A DNA stretch of 64,000 bases from the NCBI GenBank assembly GCA_950295325.1, contig OX485806.1, positions 3,286,001-3,350,000 of the forward strand, in the 5' to 3' direction. The DNA is from Polytrichum commune (Eukaryota > Streptophyta > Polytrichopsida > Polytrichales > Polytrichaceae). This document shows, one piece after another, positions 57,001-64,000 of this stretch (position 1 is the first letter of the stretch; the number at the start of each line of letters is the position of its first letter). A program made the translations under genes and the position numbers. Under the pieces are notes generated by a model. The model had not been told where the DNA came from. It did no database searches and saw nothing but the letters and a program-made list of their open reading frames with translations.

Positions 57001-57799
57001 GTTCATGAGGTTGCCTTTTGTGTCCACTATATCTGTCCCCACACCCCCTCACCCCCCCCCAACAAATTAAAAAAAGAAGTTCCTATCCCATTATTAATAG
57101 AACACTCATTTTTTTGGTCTTATTTTGATATTTCACCCCTGCTTAGTTTCAGTCTTACTTCTGATCATGGAGTGCTGGTTTTACAGCCAGAGATCTTTCG
57201 TAGCTCAATTTCCGTCACATCCTTGTTGTTTGCTACTAATAACCTCCTAGATTATTCTTGTGCATTATTCTAGAGTTTTTAGGTAAGTCTTTGTTAGGTA
57301 AAAGGCCTTCACATGGTTGATGTGATGATGAAACCTCTTCCTTGTCCTCTTCACTGTACAGTAAAGCTTCATACCTTAAGTCACATTTGCAATATTGCAG
57401 TAATGAAATATTGTGCAGATTTTTCATTTTGTTAAAGCAATTATCTTTTGTTTATCACCTTAAAGTACAACCCAACCAAGATAATACTAACTTGAGACGT
57501 GGTTCTTGCTTCTTTTTTTATGTAGATTAGGGCCTTTTGGGGTGGTGGAAATTGCTCTGCAAGGGAGTTGGGAGAAGTTGAGGAATGGACAAGCAGGAAT
57601 AGTTTCATTTGACACTTTTATGGTGCGCCCAAGGGAGATTCTAGGAACTCGTTTTGGCAATGACTTGCCATCTGTAAGTTTGTCATTACCTCAGGCTTTG
57701 CAACGGACCGCCGAGTGGGAGGTTTGGTATCTTGATGAAACTCTGCGTATCAATCAGGGACGACAAGGCCAACTCTTTATCTTCACCAAGAAGAGCTAG
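51098..57799 (+). CDS. Membrane-anchored PAP/fibrillin-domain protein, 13 exons
   Basis: Exons 51098-51378, 51790-52015, 53042-53083, 53305-53355, 53466-53537, 53891-53971, 54147-54232, 54545-54592, 54874-54994, 55529-55549, 55658-55863, 56579-56752 and 57526-57799 join in frame to 560 residues, all with GT-AG borders. Residues 1-93 resemble a plastid transit region. Hydrophobic segments lie at about 128-144 and 267-282. A charged coiled coil (about 282-335) follows. The C-terminal domain starts near 400 with ELDGDWSLVYVSE and ends with the PAP/fibrillin hallmark W-x-x-x-Y-L-D-E-x-L-R-I (534-545) and GQLFIF. Fibrillins bind lipids in plastoglobules and thylakoids; two membrane segments plus a coiled coil are unusual. 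The 14- and 7-codon exons 3 and 10 are the least certain. Function inferred from the C-terminal domain only. Confidence 0.8.
51598..52950 (+). repeat. Duplicated intron segment in the fibrillin gene
   Basis: 51598-51768 (intron 1, just before exon 2) and about 52747-52950 (intron 2) share ATTTCTTTGTTGA, ATGGCCTT, ATCAATGAGCAA, GACACTGAG, TTTGAG..AAA and AAGGTTCATCTGAATTTTAA. The second copy is not followed by a recognisable second exon 2, so only the intron part, or a decayed exon, was copied. Confidence 0.65.
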
Positions 57800-58744
57800 T
57801 CTATCCATTTACGGTCCTGACATGTCACTGTTCTGTGCTAATTTTTGGCAACACCTCCTTTCAATCAGGAAATGGTTTGTGTGTTCTTCTTGATTACTTA
57901 ACAATGATCTGGAGAGTTTCAATTTTCTCAAGTGATGCCGCCATATTCTAGTGTGTCAGAGGACCTCGGTAAGAGAAGTAGCAGAATCTGCTCTTACACA
58001 TTTATTTTTTCAATTGATTTAGTATGGTGGACACTGGATAACAAGAGAGAAGGAGGTTGATGAATCAGCTAGACTTGGATGTTATATTAGTGAAGAACTA
58101 CCAGTATATACGTTAGAATTGAGTAGTTCATTAAGGCTGTTATCAGTTTTATATTTTTGAGAGTGAAGCTCAAATATGCAGGAGTACACTTATTTTTACA
58201 ATGACAAAGAGGTCAGATTGCTTCAATATTTACCTCAAATACTGGATGGTTCTGCAACATTGCTTGCTACACTTATCAACTCAATGCTAGAGTACATTGC
58301 CTTTGGGAATGCATTGAATTTGTAATACTGTTGACTCAAAATAGAAAAATTGGCATGTGTAAACCTTCCCAATCATGAATTTTGTAACTGAGTTCTTAGT
58401 GTAAATCTGATGCAAGTGCAACACAGCCAACTTTTGTGGAACTAAAGTTTCTCATTGTGCTTTTATGATTCTTACATCCTTCTTATCTCCTGATTCAGGT
58501 CAACTGCTACATGTAAATAGAACTTTCTGACCAATTGGAAGCAAACTCCAAGGAATTTTGAAATGTCCTTGGGTGGATAGTGGATTATGCCACAATTTAT
58601 GTCCAAAAGATTAGCAGATGATTTTGCAAATTTGCATATCTTTCTGTCAACCAAGGTGTTTCGTGCATAGGGTCCAAGATTCATCATTGGTTGAATATGT
58701 TGCAGATTAACAATGAATGTGAATGTAGATGGATTTATGTAGCA
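57800..58744. other. Fibrillin 3' flank
   Basis: Probably 3' UTR and downstream sequence of the fibrillin gene. The minus-strand frame 58472-58753 has no recognisable domain and no repeat was recognised. Confidence 0.45.
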
Positions 58745-58919
58745 CAAGGGCATCGCCAGGCCTAGGCCTGGGCAGGCCGGGCTTACCCTGGGTCCGAAAG
58801 CCCACTTGAAAGCCTAGGTGATATATAAAAAATGGATTTTTCTTGAAAAAATATGCCATGGATAAAATTCGATTTCCTAAGCGGGCCTACCCTTAAAATC
58901 AAGGCCGGCGACGCCCTTG
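58745..58919. mobile_element. 175-bp hAT-type MITE with imperfect 8-bp target duplication
   Basis: Left CAAGGGCATCGCCAGGCCT, right (reverse complement) CAAGGGCGTCGCCGGCCTT. Flanks are ATGTAGCA (58737-58744) and ATGGAGCA (58920-58927), matching at 7 of 8 positions. An 8-bp duplication with C-A-start ends is typical of the hAT superfamily. GC-rich ends contrast with the AT-rich host. No transposase. Confidence 0.8.
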
Positions 58920-59019
58920 ATGGAGCAGACGATTAGTGGGCCAGAAAGTCCATAATAGACTTTAAAATATCCCTTGGCTCTTTTTTTGGTTTCATAGCCA
59001 CCTCATGCACATGGGCTCT

Positions 59020-59370
59020 CTAGCACTAAAGGTAGAAAACCTAAATCTAACATAGCAATTATCTAGACATCTATATTTGAGGGGTATGTGGTTAGGTGCA
59101 AATCTAAGAATGGACAAAAAAAAGGACATGTGTTCAAAAGAGATAGGAGGATGTGCTCAAAATATGTTAACCATTGTATGCTCAATAGTCATAATGATTG
59201 GGGGGACTTATACAACCACTTAATGAGTAGAAGGATCTTACCTTTGATAATGAATAAGATGTTCATATGAGCTCTAAAAATTATGAGGCGAATAGCTATA
59301 GGCACAATTTGGATTTCGTAATCATCTCACACTAATTGCTTGTATCATATCCTATGAGTGAAGTGCATTA
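59020..59370 (+). repeat. Dispersed repeat R1, long copy
   Basis: Runs from AACCTAAATCTAACATAGCA through GGGTATGTGGTTAGGTGC, AGGACATGTGTTCAAAAGAG, GTGCTCAAAATATGTTAACC, a GCTCAATAGTCATAATGATT block, CATATGAGCTCTAAAAATTA, and ATCATATCCTATGAGTGAAG. It is the fullest copy and the best guide to the family's extent (about 340 bp). Confidence 0.7.
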
Positions 59371-59379
59371 GGGTCTCTT

Positions 59380-61225
59380 AGTGCCCCCTTTATAGTCTAA
59401 AGTCCAAAAATTAACCAATTATGTATATATTCTTAGATTTGTTAAATATAAAATTACATGACTTTGTACCTATATTTAGTATTAGTAAATTACGCTTTTA
59501 AGATTAGGCTTTAACTGCTTCCTAATATCTATTTCTCATGAATTTATAATGGTTGGATAGTTTCTTCTAAATACTTTTTTAAGTGTAATATATAGTCTTA
59601 GAGTTCATTTCAGTGCGGGGTCTTGATGTTCATTTTTAGACCCCCATCATGTACATGCATTTTAATATGTTTGTATGTTCCAATTGGAAGATTGAAATTG
59701 ATCAATGAACCAATTACAAATGAAGTCCCAATTTAAAAATCTTTGACTGAAAATGGTAATAACTATGCATTAGCATGTAATGTCTAAATGAACGTTTTTT
59801 GTTTAAATGGTAAAAACTAGAGGGGTGGGTGCCATATGGAGATGATATGATTTTTGGTCAAAATTTTGATTGGCAATAAATGGCATACATAACAATTACT
59901 TGTGAGAAACCAATGGGTCAAAATCATCATAAGAAGCCTTTTCTTTTCTTTTCTTTTTAATCACACATGTGCCCAAAATCCATGTGCAACTACTTAACTT
60001 TTTCACTGGTGGGTCACCAGTGCATGCCAAGAGAAACACCGAATCTTTAGTACAAGAGGTTCCAAGTTCAAATCTCAATGCTTCTCACAAACAAAAGGTT
60101 TTAAGTAAGCTTGCATAAAAGACATCCATGTTGCTTAATATACAATGCATGAACCCTTAAATGTCCCAAATTTTATTTAAACCAAGATTAAACAATCATA
60201 ATTCATAATTAAAATGCACTTCAAATCACAATTGGTTGAAAATTGTCATATGGAAAAATATCATCATTATGCATATTATGTAAATATTCATTCATGGATT
60301 TTCTAAACTTATATCATTGTTCATTTCAAATTGCAATTTTTTTATTTTTTCTAAATTTACAATTTTTATCATGTAATCCATACATAAAAACTTAAAACTC
60401 CAAAACTTCTTTTCATGCATCTTAAACCTACATGTGCTAAAAGCACCTACAAAGTTTCAAACCAAATCTATGTAGTTTTGGTTCATGTTTGATTTACGTT
60501 GAAATGATCAAAATTTAAACTCTAAAAAAATACATGGAGTGCACCACTTTAGGTGAGGACAACAAACCACATATGATTTTAAAATTGATATCACCAACTT
60601 TTCTTTCCAAAAATAAATTCAAACTTGCAACCTTCATTATACCAAGTGAATAATGCATGTTGTCGTATGTGAGAACGCTTGAGCGTTTGCGGATTCAGGT
60701 TGGGGAGGATAATACCATACTTTTCGAGGGATGGAACAAATTGGCACTCCACTAGTAAGTTACACCCATGTTACATCACCAAGCATATTTGCGTGCAAAA
60801 ATACACCAAAGAGACATGTCCTTAAAGGAGATTAAATTAATTGCTTGCAATTTGCAAACCATCATATTGTTGTATCACTACATATATTTGTCGTGTAGTT
60901 ACGTCTCACTCATATCTTAAGGTACTTTCAATACAAAACAACTTGACATTCAAGACACACAAGTGTCCCCCTAACTGAGCACTGCGTCCTCGCAACTCAG
61001 CTAGCATTTGAAAAACATCAAAATCTTATGGAACCAAGGCAATGTCTATCAACGTTTTGTAGGAACGACGTGTTGTAGAAGATCTTTCGTAGGCTACTGT
61101 TCATTGCCAACTTGAACTAAATTATAATTGAAGGGGCAAACTAGGTGGATTCAAGTCCCAACCTCAATCGTTTCCAATGTTGTTGGACTCCAATTACTCT
61201 TCAATCAAGCATAAATGTAAAATCC
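59380..61225. other. Gene-poor stretch, possible SINE fragment
   Basis: Very AT-rich. About 60000-60110 contains AGGTTCCAAGTTCAAATCTC, a B-box-like core, preceded by TGGTGGGTCACCAGTGCATG; it may be a tRNA-derived SINE fragment on the plus strand. 60900-61225 may include the 3' tail of the gypsy remnant that lies to its right. No gene recognised. Confidence 0.4.
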
Positions 61226-61229
61226 CACC

Positions 61230-62130
61230 GCTCATATTACAACATAGCATGTTGCAACATTAACATGTCCTCCATCCATTGAAAAAAATCACCTATATTT
61301 TCTTGACCAAAATGTATAAAATGATCATTTCTTGCATCGTGAACAAATCCAACCTCCTTCATGGACATTAACCAATGGCCGCCGAAGACATGCCATATGC
61401 CAACCTCTCTAACATTGATCACACAACAACATTGTGGCTTCACCCTTACACTCCCCACAAACAAAACACCTAAATCCACTTGGAAACGCTGCCAATTTTA
61501 GATTTATAAAGCCTTCAATTGGTAGGTGACAAGGAGCGCAATTCTTTATGTTGTCCTACACTCTTCTCCATCATTTCCCACTAAAAGAAGAATCCCACTA
61601 GGCAATAGTGCTTTGACTCATAAGATAGTTCTTCCAGAACGGACACCCAAGGTTGTTGGTGCCTCATGTTGTAAGTACACGTAATCACCCACCTTGAACC
61701 GTCAAAGTTGAGGTTTGTAAGCCCCACTTATAATATGCGCATAACGTAGAGTGTCTCTATGTTGCGCAATTGCTAAGTTCTCCATGGCCATTGGCATGGA
61801 CCTTTGGAAATACGATCATTTAGCACTTGAGCTCAAATTCTTGGGTTGTCTAAGTCAACTATTGGATCCAATTTCTCTCTCATTGCTGACGGTAACTGGC
61901 TCTCTACCATACAATAGCTAGTAAGGGCTATAAGAAGCAAGAGATGCATGCCGACTGAAATGATAACCCATCGCTATCCAAGGCAACTTAAGATCCCAAT
62001 CTTGATTGTTGTCTGCCAACAACCCGTACTTGTGCAAACCATGCTTTACGGTTTGAACCACTCTCTCTGCCAATCCATGATATGCACGGATTTAGGCCTT
62101 ATATTCTAAATTTGGTACTCACTTAGGGTC
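61230..62130 (-). pseudogene. Ty3/gypsy integrase C-terminal remnant followed by a PHD finger
   Basis: Minus strand. About 62090-61900 reads AYHGLAERVVQTVKHGLHKY, then DWDLKLPWIAMGYHFSRHA and LLYGREP, the classic end of a Ty3/gypsy integrase core (V-E-R...L-P-W...Y-G-R-x-P). Further on come FKVGDYVYLQ and, near 61540, a CAPCHLP-like stretch in a shifted frame. At about 61473-61332 a frame with one internal stop has all eight PHD zinc ligands: CFVC, LLCDQC, GWHMACL and WICSRC. Several stops and frameshifts make it inactive. No LTR, protease or reverse transcriptase was recognised in the window. Confidence 0.75.
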
Positions 62131-62289
62131 AATTATTCAATAATAAATTGCTAACATTTTGAATGCACAAGTACAAAGGGGACATATTATCATGGATACT
62201 TTTAAAAATCATTTGTCCATTGCTGATTTTTATTATAACAAACTACACCAATACAAGTCACTTACTAACATTTTCAAACATGTGGTTGA

Positions 62290-62812
62290 ACACTACACTT
62301 GGAAGATTACTTATATTTTACAACATGCGCTGGAGATGTCAAGTTGCTTCCTCTTTCAAAAGCAGACACTTGCAGATTGCGTGGTGTCTGTGAACAGGCG
62401 CCTTTTGGACAAGGTTTGACCAAAGTTGTTGACACAACTGCCTGGGATTGCTGGCAAGTGGATGCCTCTAAAGTGATGTTCCCCAAGGCACCAGAGTTTC
62501 TACCTCAACCCATCCAACTTATTGCAAAAAAGGCAGTTTCAATCGGCACTCAGCCTGTATGGTGCATTGTTGCAATTGGAAGCACATCTTCATAAACTGT
62601 TACTGTACGAGGAGGGGGGCCAATTCAAGGTTCACAGAGATAATGAGAAAGAGAAAGGCATGTTTGCAACTCTGGTGCTTCAACTTCCAACAGAAACGGG
62701 ATATGAAGGAGTCATGTTGATGGTCAAACACAAAAATTGGATGAGGACTTTCAATTTGTCCAGGGTTAGATCGACTGGCTTCATCTATACCGTCTTCTAT
62801 GGTGATTGCTAA
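62290..62812 (+). pseudogene. 2-oxoglutarate/Fe(II) oxygenase-like pseudogene
   Basis: Two overlapping plus-strand frames (62299-62595 and 62522-62812) form one protein with a frameshift near 62530. The first reads VKLLPLSKADTCRLRGVCEQ, then APFGQG and VVDTT; the second reads EAHLHKLLLYEEGGQFKVHR, then D-x-E-K-E-K-G-M-F-A-T-L-V-L-Q-L-P, and ends FIYTVFYGDC. The H-R-D preceding EKEKGMF is the HxD iron-binding pattern of a prolyl-4-hydroxylase-like family known in fungi and plants (family placement from memory). The frameshift and lack of a start suggest a dead fragment. Confidence 0.6.
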
Positions 62813-62934
62813 CACAAGTTGCAAAGTTAACTAAGGTTGTCACCGGAAATTCAAAATGTTGTCTCCAAAATGTAAGAATATGGACAGATTCATTTGGGTA
62901 TCTGAATGTGGAATGAAGTTTAGAAACTTGCATT

Positions 62935-62989
62935 GAAATGAAATGAAATGAAATGAAATTGATTTTAAAGTCTTGGAAGCCGAATAGGT
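62935..62989 (-). mobile_element. LINE family L2 3' end with ATTTC-repeat tail
   Basis: On the minus strand CGGCTTCCAAGACTTTAAAA, then TCAATTTCATTTC and further ATTTC units. This matches the 3' ends at 24840-24893 and 39815-39850. The LINE sequence stops abruptly at the TA where the pogo-like element starts. Confidence 0.7.
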
Positions 62990-64000
62990 TACAGTCTAAC
63001 CTTGATAATGTCACCCTTGTTAATAGAACACCTTGATATTGTCACCTAAAAGTCTGAAACCGATTTTCATAGTGTAAAACTCCCTCGTTATTATCCCTAA
63101 TATCACCCTTGGTAATGTCACTATTTTTTTCCAAAATCCGTAGTGTAAATGTGATAATACCAAGTATGGATGGATTGTATGTGATGGTTGGATGGACAGA
63201 TTGTAGTAGCCGAAAGGGTCATGCACCGCCCCTGTGATAAATGCAATGCTATTCTTGGAACTTGATCGTGCACCAACCCTGAACGGTGCTGTCTATACAC
63301 GACACTCAAAGGTGTTGTCTTTTCATGGCGCTGTCAAGACTTCTCGGCCTCTATCCACCCCACCTTCCGTCACATGTGTTCAACTGTGTGTCTTTTCATA
63401 GTGTTTTCATGGTGTTCACGCATGTGGGCACAAGAAGAAGAAGAAAGCAAGGAACTTTGCTTCACGTAGCTAGAATTGGGGTTTCTGGAAGGTACTCACA
63501 TTTGGGAAGTAAAGGGAGATCCCCAATTTTGTTTAGCAGAATCTGTAAACTAAGTTAGAGGGTTGTTTAGATGGATTTAATGCTTTTGTACTCTCCCATA
63601 TCACTATTTTGTTCCTTCTACCAAATGTGACTTCAGTTCTTCAGCCTTTGGATCAAGGAGTGATTGCAGTATTCAAAATGTGCTATAAGCGCAAGCTTGT
63701 TGCCTGGGCTTTGCAACAAATTGATAACAACTCAAATGAAGATTTTGGGGAAATTGAATGTTGATTTATTTCAAGCTATGCTATGGTGTGTGGCGGCATG
63801 GCATGAATTAGATGATCAAACCATTAGAAATTGTTGGAGAAAGTCCGCCATATTGCCTAGAGAGTGGAATGCAGATATCAACAATTTTGATGGACATATG
63901 AAGTCCAAAATGGAGAAAGCAGCTTTGGAATTGGGCAATCTCATCGCCGCATTGAATTTGGGTTTGGATGTCGAAAGTAAGCCTGTAGAAAAGCTTTGTC
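62990..64000 (+). mobile_element. pogo/Tigger-type DNA transposon, left part, runs off the window
   Basis: Starts after TA (62990-62991) with CAGTCTAACCTTGATAATGT, a pogo-like terminus. Subterminal repeats of the form TTGATAATGTCACC / TTGATATTGTCACC / TTGGTAATGTCAC follow within 130 bp. The transposase-derived stretch lies at 63549-64000. The right terminus is outside the window. Confidence 0.75.
63549..64000 (+). pseudogene. pogo/Tigger (DDE_1) transposase C-terminal part, frameshifted and truncated by the edge
   Basis: From 63615 the frame reads LLPNVTSVLQPLDQGVIAVF, the DDE_1 signature (P-P-N-x-T-S-x-x-Q-P-L-D-Q-G-V-I) whose Asp is the third catalytic acid. The preceding LSHITILF matches the family. 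After KLVAWALQQIDNNSNEDF a frameshift near 63760 leads to LFQAMLWCVAAWHELDDQTI and then NCWRKSAILP, as in jerky/Tigger proteins. The sequence stays open to the right edge. The first two catalytic acids are not recognisable upstream (63000-63548), so that part is deleted or decayed. Confidence 0.8.

Overview
The window is nuclear DNA of a land plant. Genes are split by GT-AG introns and include a plant family-1 UDP-glycosyltransferase with a PSPG box, a histone H2B, a plastid-type fibrillin-domain protein and an EMB8-like hydrolase. They sit in AT-rich DNA packed with LINE, SINE, Ty3/gypsy, CACTA, Harbinger, hAT and pogo-type remnants. The intron-bearing H2B, the five-exon glycosyltransferase and the transposon mix suggest a seed-free plant such as a fern, but that is a low-confidence inference.

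Layout. 1-28.5 kb has no convincing host gene. It is a mosaic of old mobile DNA: a dispersed repeat family (called R1 here), a terminal-inverted-repeat element with 4-bp target duplications (two copies), two CACTA-type miniature elements with 3-bp duplications, a long degenerate LINE (18.9-22.2 kb), a Harbinger-type element (22.64-23.76 kb), a second LINE family seen through its 3' zinc-knuckle region, tRNA-derived SINE-like copies and very small retro-insertions with clear target duplications.

28.5-30.5 kb holds a two-exon histone H2B gene whose intron is built of three imperfect tandem repeats. 30.5-40.5 kb is again repeat-rich, with reverse-transcriptase fragments on the minus strand.

40.5-58 kb is the gene-rich part. 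A tandemly duplicated 5' region leads into a five-exon UDP-glycosyltransferase gene (41431-46554, +). An intronless EMB8/YheT-type alpha/beta hydrolase follows on the minus strand (47774-49315). A 13-exon gene for a membrane-anchored fibrillin (PAP) protein lies on the plus strand (51098-57799). The last two are divergently transcribed across about 1.8 kb. Nothing shows that the host genes share a pathway. The glycosyltransferase points to specialised metabolism, and the hydrolase and fibrillin have plastid-like N-termini.

58-64 kb returns to mobile DNA: a hAT-type MITE, an R1 copy, a Ty3/gypsy integrase remnant followed by a PHD finger, a broken 2-oxoglutarate/Fe(II) oxygenase-like pseudogene, and a pogo/Tigger-type transposon that runs off the right edge and was inserted into a LINE 3' end.

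All exon boundaries were built by hand from splice consensus, reading-frame continuity and family knowledge. No alignment or expression data were available.
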